From JAVBQG01 sp031549185 (GTDB lineage: Bacteria; Synergistota; Synergistia; Synergistales; Synergistaceae): a stretch of DNA of 64,000 bases. The stretch spans positions 37,648 through 101,647 of the forward strand of contig JAVBQG010000002.1 in the NCBI GenBank assembly GCA_031549185.1, written 5' to 3'. A program made the position numbers and the translations under genes. The notes under the pieces were generated by a model. That model was not told where the DNA came from and made no database searches. It was given only the letters and a program-made list of their open reading frames with translations. Below, piece by piece: positions 17,835-25,482 of this stretch; positions within the stretch are counted from its first letter, which is position 1, and each line of letters begins with the position of its first letter.

Positions 17835-17957
17835 ATTGAGAGCTGGGCGGGAAATTCTGCCGACGGCCTGAATCGCGACGCCACCACCCCGCCCGGCGCG
17901 AACGAGCTCTTCGGCCTGCTCGTCGACTGGTGCGGGGAAAATTTGAGGGCGGTTTGA
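17835..17957 (+). pseudogene. Possible C-terminal remnant of a lost gene
   Basis: An open frame with no start, ending at 17957, translates to a plausible protein tail (GANELFGLLVDWCGENLRAV at its end). It is bounded by a stop at 17832 and is surrounded by otherwise non-coding sequence between two minus-strand genes. I do not recognise the family. Confidence 0.25.
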
Positions 17958-17978
17958 TTTTGGGGAAACACAAAGCGA

Positions 17979-18014
17979 AACGCCTTGCTTTTTCCGGGGA
18001 AAGAGCAAGGCGTT
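17979..18014 (-). terminator. Terminator of the degenerate GGDEF gene
   Basis: An 11-bp stem (17979-17989 with 18004-18014) can extend inward with TTTCC/GGAAA. On the minus strand it is followed by a T-rich tail. It lies 37 bp past the stop of the gene at 18051. Confidence 0.65.
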
Positions 18015-18050
18015 CGATCTTTCGAGCAAGGCGATCGCCCGATAGGATCG

Positions 18051-18941
18051 TCAGCGCACGATCGAGCTTCTGCCCTTTTTCTTCGCCTCGTCCATTTTCT
18101 TCGCCGCGACGGCGACGAGCTCTTCCGACGACGCGGCTTCTCCCTGCGATGCGATTCCCATGCTGACCGTCACGTGGATCGGTTGTCCCCTGTAGTTGAT
18201 GACGGTCCCCTCTATCCTGTCGCGGAGGCGCTCGCACACCTCCTCGCAGGCCTCCGGGGCCAGGCCGGAGAAGCAGATGAGGAAGCTCTCGTCGTCGTAG
18301 CGGGCGGCAATGTCCGACTCGCTGCGAATGAAAGTGGAGATGAGTCCCCCCACAGATGCAAGAACGAACTCGGCGCAGGTCCCGCCGTATTTTTCGTGGA
18401 GGGACGGTGGGTCGAAACAGAGCATGGCGACGGAGAAATCCGCGCCGCTCTCCGCATGTTTGTTTAAAATACCTTTAAGATGGCCGATGATGAACGGGCG
18501 ATTCTTGAGTCCGGTCAACATGTCGATCGAGGCGGAGGCGTTGAGCTTGTTTATGAAGTCCATAATCTCGTTCCGCAAGGCGTCGTTCCCCACCTCGCCC
18601 CCGGTGAATCTCGTGATGTCTTTGATCAGCTCCACGACGATCTTCTCGTCGTTGTAGTCCAGCGGGATGGAGATGACGAGAAATACTTCGTTGCCGATGT
18701 GTTCGAACTTGACGACCTGTTCGCCGGTGTGGAATGCGCGCGCGGACGAGCAGTTGGTGCACCGTTCCCCGCTCCCGAAAATATCGGCGCAAGCCCCGCC
18801 CGTCTTGGCCAGTTTGTTTCCCTCATACTCGAATAACTGTCCTGAAACCGGATCGACGACTCTGACAAGGTCGAAGATAGATAGAAAAACGTTCTTTTCA
18901 TGCAAGAACTTGTGAATGTCTGCAAACCGCACTAAACTCAT
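18051..18941 (-). CDS. Degenerate GGDEF-domain protein with cysteine-bearing N-terminal domain
   Basis: This 296-residue protein has no membrane helix. The N-terminal part (about 1-130) has a PAS-like layout with cysteines (GGACADIF, GERCTNCSSARAF) that could bind metal or sense redox. The C-terminal part has the GGDEF-domain fold, but the active-site sequence is RYDDESF in place of GGDEF, so cyclase activity is unlikely. A receptor or allosteric role is more likely. The ATG at 18941 is preferred because GGAGAGGGG precedes it; a start at 18983 would add 14 residues. Confidence 0.75.
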   Translation of the reverse strand: MSLVRFADIHKFLHEKNVFLSIFDLVRVVDPVSGQLFEYEGNKLAKTGGACADIFGSGERCTNCSSARAFHTGEQVVKFEHIGNEVFLVISIPLDYNDEKIVVELIKDITRFTGGEVGNDALRNEIMDFINKLNASASIDMLTGLKNRPFIIGHLKGILNKHAESGADFSVAMLCFDPPSLHEKYGGTCAEFVLASVGGLISTFIRSESDIAARYDDESFLICFSGLAPEACEEVCERLRDRIEGTVINYRGQPIHVTVSMGIASQGEAASSEELVAVAAKKMDEAKKKGRSSIVR

Positions 18942-18983
18942 GGCCGACCCCTCTCCGCTCAAATATGTCCAAGGCCCTGTCAT

Positions 18984-19462
18984 GCCCGATAGGGACTTTT
19001 CGAGTATATCAGAGTTGCTCAGCCGGTTGCTACTATATATATTAAAGATAGGACAAAAGGCTCAGAGGCTGTTGCGCGTTGGCCGTGAACGGATAAATTC
19101 TTTTCATCCGCCGTGCAATACAATAGGGGCCGCCTTTTGGAAGCGGCCCCCTTGGTTACGCGATAGGTGCTAACCGTGTATTTCTTTGCTGTTTTTCCTT
19201 ACCAGGTGTTGCTTTATGTCGCCTTCGGTGGAGCATTGTTGCCTCTGAATCCTAACCTTTGGAGCTATTTGGTGCGTTGGTGCTTCTTCAACTATCTCGA
19301 TCACGTCCCTCTTGGGGGTTGTGGTCACGCTAGCACCTACCGCAGGAGCTTCTTTCCCGCTCCTGTCACCATTATATGCGCGTGAAATCAAATAAAATCG
19401 GATATATTGCCTAGAAAATCGAGAAGGCATTGCGGAGAAAGCGCGAAGCCTGTCGCGAGAGC
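18984..19462. other. Mostly non-coding stretch left of the tRNA-like att scar
   Basis: No convincing conserved gene lies here. There is an 8-bp G+C-rich hairpin GGGGCCGC/GCGGCCCC (19126-19133 with 19143-19150) without a T-run, an A/T-rich patch near 19030-19050, and one short minus-strand frame (listed separately). Confidence 0.5.
19170..19328 (-). CDS. Possible small protein, unrecognised
   Basis: A GTG-started frame of 52 residues is rich in charged residues (TPKRDVIEIVEEAPTHQIA...). The ribosome-binding site is weak and no family is recognised. The frame is open further upstream to an ATG at 19430. It may be chance. Confidence 0.25.
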   Translation of the reverse strand: MTTTPKRDVIEIVEEAPTHQIAPKVRIQRQQCSTEGDIKQHLVRKNSKEIHG

Positions 19463-19541
19463 GAGAATCAGGGGTTGGTTATCCTGTTCGAATATCTTTT
19501 CGACAATGGCGAAGAGGGGAATATCGTCATTTGCACCCTAC
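19463..19541. repeat. Degenerate copy of the prophage right junction and tRNA-Ser 3' end
   Basis: This block aligns with 63578-63647 at the functional right junction. GAGAATCAGGGGTTG (19463-19477) is identical to 63578-63592, and TATCTTTTCGA (19493-19503) is identical to 63611-63621. It then runs into a decayed tRNA-Ser 3' end (19507-19541), recognisable by CCA, CCCTCTTCG and GTGCAAAT on the minus strand. It is a scar of an earlier integration at this tRNA site. Confidence 0.75.
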
Positions 19542-19909
19542 CTTCTCCCCAAATAATCCGAGTCGATCAGCGCCAAGTCCCCGCCCTTGACCCAGCCTTC
19601 GAAAGGTAAGACCGTATGCCACCAAACCTCGTACAGTTCGTAATCCTCGTCGCTCGGGTCTTTGCCGTTGGTCCGCATTTCGGCATAGCCGACGGTGACG
19701 CCGCCACCTGTTTCGAGTCTGCCCTCGACTCTGGACTGTTCGTTTGGCTTCAGGTGGACGTTCGTGCCGATCTTCGCGGTCGTATGTATTGGTCCGTGGT
19801 CGACCCGCACCCAGGTTTTGCTCGTCAGCGACACGAAGGCCATGTGAAGGCAGATGTAAAGCAAAAGAATAATCGGTATTACGAAGTAGGATTTACGGAT
19901 TGTGAACAT
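19538..19909 (-). CDS. Small membrane-anchored protein, unknown function
   Basis: This 123-residue protein has one N-terminal membrane helix (about 8-28) and a small soluble, probably beta-rich domain. Its place directly after a fragment of an immA-like gene copies the arrangement ImmA - membrane protein in the intact prophage at 20620-21926. It is therefore probably a leftover of an older prophage's left end, though the sequence itself is not a copy. Confidence 0.5.
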   Translation of the reverse strand: MFTIRKSYFVIPIILLLYICLHMAFVSLTSKTWVRVDHGPIHTTAKIGTNVHLKPNEQSRVEGRLETGGGVTVGYAEMRTNGKDPSDEDYELYEVWWHTVLPFEGWVKGGDLALIDSDYLGRR

Positions 19910-20087
19910 AGTTACTCATAGCCTCCAACCGTGCCGACATCCCTGAAGGAGAAACGATTTTTTCTCCCAATGCCCATAAATTCAGCCATTTATATTTTTT
20001 AAGCTGAGAAGTGTTATCTGAAGTGTTATTTAGGGAATGATAGAGGTTGAATCCGTCTATGAAGAGGAGAGCCTTTTTCTTATTCAC
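19893..20087 (-). pseudogene. Chimeric remnant: NYN-domain 5' end fused to an immA-like 3' tail
   Basis: Starting from GTG 20087 with AAGGAGG upstream, about 40 residues match the start of a NYN (LabA/DUF88-type RNase) domain (KKKALLFIDGFNLYHSL). The frame then runs into a tail ending SARLEAMSNYVHNP. The DNA at 19917-19941 matches 22 of 25 bases of the 3' end of the prophage immA gene (21402-21426). The NYN catalytic domain is truncated, so this is a deletion fusion. Confidence 0.6.
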
Positions 20088-20108
20088 AGTGGATGCCTCC
20101 TTAGAAAG

Positions 20109-20137
20109 AAAAAAACCGCGCTTGGACGTGATCGCGG
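20109..20137 (-). terminator. Rho-independent terminator on the minus strand
   Basis: CCGCG/CGCGG (20116-20120 with 20133-20137), followed on the minus strand by TTTTTTT. It would stop transcripts before the NYN remnant. A second perfect 8-bp hairpin lies beside it (20141-20148 with 20155-20162). Confidence 0.6.
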
Positions 20138-20503
20138 GGGCCACAGAGATGTAACTCTGTGGGGATTCGTTTACACTTGCATGCTAGCAAAGGTAACCCG
20201 ACAGGTCAATAGAAATTTAGTGGGAATGGTACGAATAGGCATGAATCGGCACAAATAGACATAATGATGGACTCCACGGTTTAAGATACCGACCTCGGTT
20301 TCCATTTCGATAGTCATGATCGAACAGGCCGCGCACGACCTGGCGGATTTGCGGCGCGAGCTGGCTTCTCTCGAGATGACGAGAAAATTTGATTTTAAAG
20401 CGCACGCGGCGTCGGCGGAGGAGTTTCGGAAGGGAGTGGCAAGCTTTACAGGAAAAGGGTTATCGCTATTTAGTAGCGACAACCCCTTCAATTTGTCTAA
20501 AGT
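20138..20503. other. Non-coding or decayed stretch left of the prophage
   Basis: Short competing frames (for example 20316-20528 plus) show no recognisable family. The stretch contains a hairpin at 20141-20162 and, at its right end, the stranded tRNA terminator. It may hold decayed coding sequence. Confidence 0.5.
20457..20485 (-). terminator. Original tRNA-Ser terminator, stranded by prophage insertion
   Basis: The stem TCGCTA/TAGCGA plus GGGTT/AACCC (20457-20468 with 20474-20485) has a 5-base loop and on the minus strand is followed by CTTTTCC. It lies 18 bp from the left att core in the direction of tRNA transcription. It is thus the expected native terminator of the tRNA-Ser gene that now lies 43 kb away. 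Confidence 0.7.
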
Positions 20504-20521
20504 TGGCGGAGAGGGAGGGAT
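20504..20521. repeat. Left prophage attachment core
   Basis: TGGCGGAGAGGGAGGGAT is an exact copy of 63625-63642, the 3' end of the tRNA-Ser(GGA) gene from CCA through part of the T stem. The flanks differ on both sides, as expected for a left junction. It marks the crossover region of the integrase. Confidence 0.9.
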
Positions 20522-20565
20522 CAAGTGATGTTGATTTAATCAGTATTTATAGGGTGTTATTTTTT

Positions 20566-20611
20566 ATGTGTGCCGATTTGTGTGCCATACAGCATGAGCT
20601 GTCTGTGTACC
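20566..20611 (+). promoter_or_regulatory. Candidate integrase arm-type sites, left end
   Basis: Three direct copies of an NTGTGTRCC motif: ATGTGTGCC (20566-20574), TTGTGTGCC (20578-20586) and CTGTGTACC (20603-20611). The same 9-mer recurs as TTGTGTACC near the integrase at the right end. They lie 45-90 bp inside the core, a suitable place for arm-site binding by a tyrosine integrase. Confidence 0.5.
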
Positions 20612-20619
20612 AAGCATTA

Positions 20620-21396
20620 TCAACGTGGCAGCATAGTTTCTTGTAGTAAAGCGGTAAAAGGCACTGAAACATAGCGACCATACATTAACAGAGGGAGAAT
20701 GCCCGCAATTGTTCCGGCTACGTGCGCAATGGTAATCTCAAAAAATGTTGAATGGGGAATGCCCTGTCCATACTTTTGCTCCAGTAGGGAAAACTGATAA
20801 CCGGCAGGGTCTCTTTTCTTTTGAATGGCATTGCTAACTATCGTTCCAAGGCAAGTAAGAAGAATGGCGAGGACGGTCCCCACGACAATATAACCTGCGC
20901 AAGCCCAAAATCCAGGGAACCAATCCTTGGGGATTGAAATACCCGCAGCGTAAAACACTTCGCGAGTTAATGGTTGCGCGATAAATAGGCCTTGGAAAAA
21001 CAGGGGTACTCCTGGTATTGTTGCCATAGCGCGACCTGTTACGGGTAATATCGACAAAATAAGGACAAGCAATAACGCAGTTAACGCAATCTTAGTAAAC
21101 GGCCACCAGATAACGCGCGCAGCAGGCAAGGGCAAAAAGCCGCCTATTCCTATAAGGTATGGAAGGCAAAAAAGGACAAAAAGAGAAATAGCGATAGCTA
21201 GAATGATCTCGGTAAATAACCAGCTACACATTGCAAGGAGATGCCCTTTGTTGCTGTGGACGATAAAATTAGGGAGGACCGTAGTGCCAATTACATAGTT
21301 TGTAACCGATATTGTTGTAATTGCGAATACCCAAGCGATGACATGCCAGTCGAAAAAAGCAATAAGTCCGTTTAATACCGACGATAAAAACATCAC
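20620..21396 (-). CDS. Multi-pass membrane protein in the immunity operon, unknown function
   Basis: This 258-residue hydrophobic protein has about six predicted membrane helices. It overlaps the immA-like gene by four bases (ATGA), so it is made together with the repressor and expressed in the lysogen. Such lysogen-expressed membrane proteins often act in superinfection exclusion, but nothing in the sequence proves that. It is A+T-richer than the phage structural genes. Confidence 0.65.
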   Translation of the reverse strand: MMFLSSVLNGLIAFFDWHVIAWVFAITTISVTNYVIGTTVLPNFIVHSNKGHLLAMCSWLFTEIILAIAISLFVLFCLPYLIGIGGFLPLPAARVIWWPFTKIALTALLLVLILSILPVTGRAMATIPGVPLFFQGLFIAQPLTREVFYAAGISIPKDWFPGFWACAGYIVVGTVLAILLTCLGTIVSNAIQKKRDPAGYQFSLLEQKYGQGIPHSTFFEITIAHVAGTIAGILPLLMYGRYVSVPFTALLQETMLPR

Positions 21397-21926
21397 AACC
21401 CCATAGCCTCCAACTGCGCCAACATCTTCTCCGTGTAGAATTTATCCAGCTTTTCCCCAACCCATCCAAGCTGCTGTGCCTTTATCTCGGCAACGTCGTA
21501 GGAAACGTCGAACATCTCCGACATTTCGTAGACGGTGAGCATGCCGTGTTTTTTCAGTTCAGGAACGGGCAAAAGCAATTCCGACGCGAAGCGGTTTGCT
21601 TCGGTTTCCTGCCAAGCCTGTCTGGCCTCGATAATACTCTCGCCATCGAAAATTGCGGGATCGTGTCCAAGGAGAATGTGGCCGATCTCGTGAGCGAGGG
21701 TGAAGCGCTTCCGGTGTCGATGTTGTTTATCGTTGAGCAAGATCACAATGTGTCGATCCGACTTTGGCCGAAGATGGCACCCTTCTATGCCTTCGAGTTC
21801 AATTGACCGTACGGCAAATTTCAGGCATTTGCACAGTTTAATCATGTCGATCGGCAATGTGGGAACGACGTTGTAGTAAGCGCTAAAGAGTTTACGAGCC
21901 CGAATGATTTCATGCACCCCGCGCAC
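21393..21926 (-). CDS. ImmA/IrrE-family metallopeptidase
   Basis: This 177-residue protein has the zinc motif HEIGH in FTLAHEIGHILLGHDP and a later EANRFASELLLP block, both typical of ImmA/IrrE (M78) proteases. In ICEBs1-type systems such a protease cleaves the repressor after DNA damage. Here it lies just after the CI-like gene in the same operon, which supports the same role. Confidence 0.9.
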   Translation of the reverse strand: MRGVHEIIRARKLFSAYYNVVPTLPIDMIKLCKCLKFAVRSIELEGIEGCHLRPKSDRHIVILLNDKQHRHRKRFTLAHEIGHILLGHDPAIFDGESIIEARQAWQETEANRFASELLLPVPELKKHGMLTVYEMSEMFDVSYDVAEIKAQQLGWVGEKLDKFYTEKMLAQLEAMGL

Positions 21927-21934
21927 CTCGCTTA

Positions 21935-22435
21935 TTATAAATCCTCGTCCGACTGTGGGGTTCGGAAACCGTCCTCTTCTTTCAGTTCTCCTAATCCTAA
22001 AACAAATAGCATGCCTTGAGCGATTCTTTTCTTTGTCTCTGGGGGAAGGTTTTTCCAGTTTTGTCTCGTGGTCCTGAAATTGACGATCAAATCCGGATTG
22101 ATGCTCGCCAGTTCTTGGATCAGCTCGTCAAGATCGCGCGATGCTTGGAACTTTGATTCTGCATTCTTCACATCAAAGTTTTGTATTGCCTCCGCAATCT
22201 CTCGCGATTTGTTCTGATTGTTTAACGGTTCGAAACTATCGGTTTCGCCCATCAGGTAGGCGACGGAGGTATCGAGGGCGGCGGCAAGCTTTTGTAGGGC
22301 ATCGCCCTTAGGTATTCTTTCTCCTCGTTCCCACATGCCAAGTGTCTTGCCGACGACGCCCGCTTGCTCGGCAAGTTGTTGTTGCGTGAGATCGAGTAAC
22401 CTCCTGCGCTGGTAAATGCGTTCGCCTATATCCAT
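21935..22435 (-). CDS. CI-like XRE repressor
   Basis: This 166-residue protein has an N-terminal HTH (ERIYQRRRLLDLTQQQLAEQAG, recognition helix near KTLGMWERG) and a helical C-terminal region without a LexA-type Ser/Lys protease. That fits inactivation by the neighbouring ImmA/IrrE protease. It is divergent from the Cro-like gene at 22642 and probably maintains lysogeny. Confidence 0.88.
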   Translation of the reverse strand: MDIGERIYQRRRLLDLTQQQLAEQAGVVGKTLGMWERGERIPKGDALQKLAAALDTSVAYLMGETDSFEPLNNQNKSREIAEAIQNFDVKNAESKFQASRDLDELIQELASINPDLIVNFRTTRQNWKNLPPETKKRIAQGMLFVLGLGELKEEDGFRTPQSDEDL

Positions 22436-22441
22436 AAGTTC

Positions 22442-22577
22442 ATATTATCAGAACAAAACAACCGGTCAAGCCCCAAATTGCTCCCCTTGCATAACTGTTT
22501 GTGGCGATTGGCGAAGAATATTGGTTCTGTAAAAATAACCAATTGTTCTTGACATGAGGAACTATTGGTGCTATTGT
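22442..22577. promoter_or_regulatory. Divergent immunity promoters and operator repeats
   Basis: Rightward early promoter: TTGACA (22549-22554), a 17-bp spacer, TATTGT (22572-22577). Leftward repressor promoter on the minus strand: TTGACC (22464-22469), 16 bp, TAATAT (22442-22447). Between them ATTGGTT (22520-22526) and AACCAAT (22537-22543) form an inverted repeat, and TATTGG recurs inside the early promoter spacer. These are the likely CI and Cro operators. Confidence 0.7.
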
Positions 22578-22641
22578 CTGCTTGTTTCGTGACCAGAGAT
22601 CTGAAAATAAAACCATTCGGTTATATAAAGGAGGTGATTGG

Positions 22642-22893
22642 ATGAATGGAATCCGCAGTTTACGAGGAGCTAGATGTATGACGCAAGCCGGGTTGGCTGA
22701 AGCAATGAGTGTTTCGGTAAAAACAATCAGCCTTTGGGAGTCTGGGAAACGTGAACCCGTTGGATCGGATTACATGCGACTTGCCAAGATTCTCGGTTGC
22801 CAAGTGACTGACCTTATCCCAAACCCTCCGCTGCCCCCGAAACGAAGAAAGAGCAGGATGTTGTCGGGGGCGAAGCAAGCGGCGTCTCTTTGA
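22642..22893 (+). CDS. Cro-like helix-turn-helix protein
   Basis: This 83-residue XRE-type protein has its HTH at about residues 4-58 (LRGARCMTQAGLAEAMSVSV, recognition helix near KTISLWE). The first gene behind the early promoter, it is probably the Cro analogue that opposes the repressor. The ATG at 22642 is fixed by an excellent AAAGGAGGTG. Confidence 0.85.
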   Translation: MNGIRSLRGARCMTQAGLAEAMSVSVKTISLWESGKREPVGSDYMRLAKILGCQVTDLIPNPPLPPKRRKSRMLSGAKQAASL

Positions 22894-22937
22894 CACTTGA
22901 AGTTTTCACCAAAATTTTATCTGAGGGGGTGGTCGCG

Positions 22938-23099
22938 ATGGAGCATGCGATACATGGCGACGAGGTTTACATCCATGGGGATTTTGCACGGGTGACGCTT
23001 GAAATACCGCTTGGGGTTGACGCTGACGGTTATTTCGAAAAGGCGAAACAGGCTTACGTCGAGAAATGCGACGAGATACGGCGAAAGTTGGGAGGGTAG
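22938..23099 (+). CDS. Small early phage protein, unknown
   Basis: This 53-residue protein starts MEHAIHGDEVYIHGDFA. The ATG at 22938 is chosen for GAGGGGG 8 bases upstream. A TTG at 22890 overlapping the Cro-like stop would add 16 residues but has no ribosome-binding site. No family is recognised. Confidence 0.55.
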   Translation: MEHAIHGDEVYIHGDFARVTLEIPLGVDADGYFEKAKQAYVEKCDEIRRKLGG

Positions 23100-23101
23100 A
23101 G

Positions 23102-23308
23102 ATGAAGCTATTGCGTTCAAAAGACTGCGCCGAGCTGTTCGGGGTTCACCACACGACATGGGAAAAGTGGGTGGAGCTGGATCCGACGGCGCCGAAGCCG
23201 GCCATCAAAACGCGAGGTTGGGTTGCCTGGAACGAAGACGAAGTGCTTGTGTATCAGTCGTTACTCATAAAGGAAGGGAGGTCCGGATATGTTAAGAAAA
23301 TTGCTTGA
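23102..23308 (+). CDS. Small DNA-binding protein (AlpA/MerR-like HTH)
   Basis: This 68-residue protein starts MKLLRSKDCAELFGVHHTTWEKW, the pattern of a winged-helix/HTH_17 excisionase-type domain, and ends in a basic tail. In this early position it could be an excisionase or a regulator. GGGAGGGTAGAG precedes the ATG. Confidence 0.6.
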   Translation: MKLLRSKDCAELFGVHHTTWEKWVELDPTAPKPAIKTRGWVAWNEDEVLVYQSLLIKEGRSGYVKKIA

Positions 23309-23432
23309 TCTGCTCGATTGGAGAACTCGCCGGATTTTGCGTCGGGCTTGCGACGGCGATCTTCGCCGGATGGGGAAAGCACCCCGCATGATGGTTTGGC
23401 AGGCGGAAGTGATCGGGAGGAGGGGGTGGTGA
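23289..23432 (+). CDS. Very small basic protein, unknown
   Basis: A 47-residue Arg-rich protein (MLRKLLDLLDWRTRRILRRA...) overlaps the end of the HTH gene by 20 bases. GGAAGGGAGG lies about 8 bases before the ATG, which supports translation. No family is recognised. Confidence 0.5.
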   Translation: MLRKLLDLLDWRTRRILRRACDGDLRRMGKAPRMMVWQAEVIGRRGW

Positions 23433-23456
23433 ACAAAACAGGAGTGCATGAATGAA

Positions 23457-23525
23457 GCCCCTCGCAAGAGGGGCTCGCGCAAAGAGCGATCCTTTGCCGG
23501 TAGTAGGGCTACCGGCCTTCATTTT
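23457..23525 (+). terminator. Two hairpins ending the first early transcript
   Basis: GCCCCTC/GAGGGGC (23457-23463 with 23468-23474) with a GCAA tetraloop, then GCCGGTAG/CTACCGGC (23496-23503 with 23509-23516) followed by CTTCATTTT. The second has terminator form and lies just before the ribosome-binding site of the gene at 23552, so antitermination or a leak-through point is possible. Confidence 0.65.
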
Positions 23526-23551
23526 AACACACATCGAGGAGGCGTACAAAA

Positions 23552-24010
23552 ATGACAACTGACACCATCAGCATCACCATACATTCCCCGGATCTGGTTC
23601 AAGCACTTAAACAGCTGGCCGAGGTTCTCACGGGAAAACCCACGCTCCTGCCGGAGCAGCCGGCAGCGGCGCCGAGCGCGATCGAAGCGACAATCCCCAC
23701 GGTCCCCCAAACACCGAGCGCCGTTCCCGCCGTCCCGGTTGCTGCAGCGGTTCCTGTTGTGCCCCCGGCACAGAGTGCGGCAGTTCTGCCGATGACCCCG
23801 GCACCCATCAACCCCGTACCTGTCGGCGCCGCACCTACATACACGATTGACGCGCTTGCCCGTGCCGGTGCGACCCTGGTGCAGTTAGGCAAGATGGACG
23901 ATGCCGTTGCCCTGCTTGCGAAGTATGGCGTACCGACAGTAAATCAGTTGAAGCCGGAACAGTACGGGGCGTTCGCCACCGATCTGCGCGCGCTTGGTGC
24001 GCAGGTGTAG
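23552..24010 (+). CDS. Phage protein with Pro/Ala-rich linker, unknown
   Basis: This 152-residue protein has a short N-terminal helical segment (about 1-30), a long Ala/Pro/Val linker (about 35-95) and a compact C-terminal domain (about 95-152, TIDALARAGATLVQLGKMDD...). GGAGGC precedes the ATG. The two-domain layout with a flexible linker suggests a tethering or single-strand-binding accessory role in replication. That is only inferred from position. Confidence 0.6.
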   Translation: MTTDTISITIHSPDLVQALKQLAEVLTGKPTLLPEQPAAAPSAIEATIPTVPQTPSAVPAVPVAAAVPVVPPAQSAAVLPMTPAPINPVPVGAAPTYTIDALARAGATLVQLGKMDDAVALLAKYGVPTVNQLKPEQYGAFATDLRALGAQV

Positions 24011-24021
24011 GAGAAGGTGTC

Positions 24022-24228
24022 ATGGACAACGCATTTAAGGACACGTTCAGGATCATCGCGCCCGGCATGCAGGACAGCAACAAGCGCGGCGTCATTCGCA
24101 TACCGCCGTCCACGTACGACAGGCTTGCGACTTTGAGCAGAGAGACCGGCGTCAGCATCTGCCGGATCGTCGATCAGTGCGTCTCGTTCGCACTGGAGAG
24201 GCTGGAAGGAGGAGAGGACGATGCCTGA
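24022..24228 (+). CDS. Small ribbon-helix-helix-like protein
   Basis: This 68-residue protein has the segment RGVIRIPPSTYDRLATLSRETGVSICRIVDQ, which has the strand-helix-helix spacing of Arc/MetJ-type DNA-binding proteins. It overlaps the next gene by 8 bases. The role is unknown. Confidence 0.6.
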   Translation: MDNAFKDTFRIIAPGMQDSNKRGVIRIPPSTYDRLATLSRETGVSICRIVDQCVSFALERLEGGEDDA

Positions 24229-25444
24229 TAGCCACGCGCTTTTATCCGCTTCCTCGGCGAGCCGGTGGTTGATCTGTACCGCCGCTCCGCGCTTCGAGGA
24301 ACAGTTTCCCGAGACGACAAGCGAATACGCCGAGGAGGGCAGGCTGGCGCACTCGATCTGCGAGCTGAAGGTGCTGAAGAAATTCACCCTGGCGATCAAA
24401 CCGAGCGCGTATAAAACCCAGCTCGGCAAGTTGAAAAAAGATCCGCTCTACTCCGATGAGATGGATCGCACGAGCGACTTTTATCTGGGGTACCTCCTCG
24501 AAAAGTCGATGGGTTACGACAACCCGCCTCTCGTCGACGCCGAGGTGAGGGTCGATTTCGGGGCGTACGTGCCCGAAGGCTTCGGGACGTGCGACTGCAT
24601 CATGATCGGCGGCGACACGCTGGATATCGTCGACTACAAGCACGGCAAGGGCGTGCCCGTATCGGCGGAGAGCAACGCGCAGATGCGGCTGTATGCCCTC
24701 GGCGCGCTGCTGAAATACGAACCGTTTTACGGCGGCATGATCCGGCGCGTGCGCATGTCGATCGTCCAGCCCCGCATTCAGGACGAGCCGAGCAGCGAGA
24801 CGCTGACCGTCGATGAGTTGAAGGTGTGGGGCGAGAGCATCAAGCCCGTGGCGGAGAAGGCCTTCAGCGGCTTCGGGGAGTTCGTGCCCGGCGACCACTG
24901 CCGCTTCTGTCGTGGGAAGGCGCAGTGCCGCGCCCGTGCCGACGCGAACACCGCCCTCGAGGACTTCAAGGATTTTAAGGCTATCCCCGGTAGCCTGGCG
25001 AACGATTTGATCGACGTCGGAAACGCGCACGGAGTGGAGGGTATGCCGCCCGTATTGACCCTCGCCGAGATCGGCGACCTGCTGGTACGCGGCGCAAACC
25101 TCGTCGCCTGGTTCCACGATCTGGAGGAGTTCGCCCTGAACGCGATCCTCAACGGCAAGGAGATCGCCGGATGGAAAGCCGTCGCCGGTCGAAGTGTCCG
25201 CGCGTTCAGCGACGCCGACACGGCGATTGCCGCCGTCATCGCCGCCGGATACGACGAAGCCCTCGTCTACGAGCGCAGGGCCAAGACGCTGACGGAACTC
25301 GAAAAGCTGATGGGCAAAGCCGAGTTCGCGGAGAAGATCGGCGCGTACGTTATGAAGCCGCTTGGCAAGCCGACCCTCGCGCCGTTGTCCGACAAGCGCG
25401 AACCGTACAGCCCGGCTGCCGCCGACTTTGCGGCAGCAATTTAA
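24221..25444 (+). CDS. DUF2800-family phage nuclease-like protein
   Basis: This 407-residue protein belongs to the DUF2800 family (PD-(D/E)XK superfamily), with the opening HALLSASSASRWLICTAAPR. A cysteine set near residues 225-240 (CRFCRGKAQCRARA) may form an Fe-S cluster, as in related AddB/Cas4-like nucleases. It is usually found beside DUF2815 and a family-A polymerase, exactly as here, and is probably part of phage recombination or replication. Confidence 0.85.
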   Translation: MPDSHALLSASSASRWLICTAAPRFEEQFPETTSEYAEEGRLAHSICELKVLKKFTLAIKPSAYKTQLGKLKKDPLYSDEMDRTSDFYLGYLLEKSMGYDNPPLVDAEVRVDFGAYVPEGFGTCDCIMIGGDTLDIVDYKHGKGVPVSAESNAQMRLYALGALLKYEPFYGGMIRRVRMSIVQPRIQDEPSSETLTVDELKVWGESIKPVAEKAFSGFGEFVPGDHCRFCRGKAQCRARADANTALEDFKDFKAIPGSLANDLIDVGNAHGVEGMPPVLTLAEIGDLLVRGANLVAWFHDLEEFALNAILNGKEIAGWKAVAGRSVRAFSDADTAIAAVIAAGYDEALVYERRAKTLTELEKLMGKAEFAEKIGAYVMKPLGKPTLAPLSDKREPYSPAAADFAAAI

Positions 25445-25482
25445 CACCAAAAATCTAATAAAAACTAAAGGAGAATATGAAA

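Noticed and set aside
19126..19150. Rho-independent terminator
   Set aside because: The stem is strong but neither strand has a following T-run, and no gene ends nearby.
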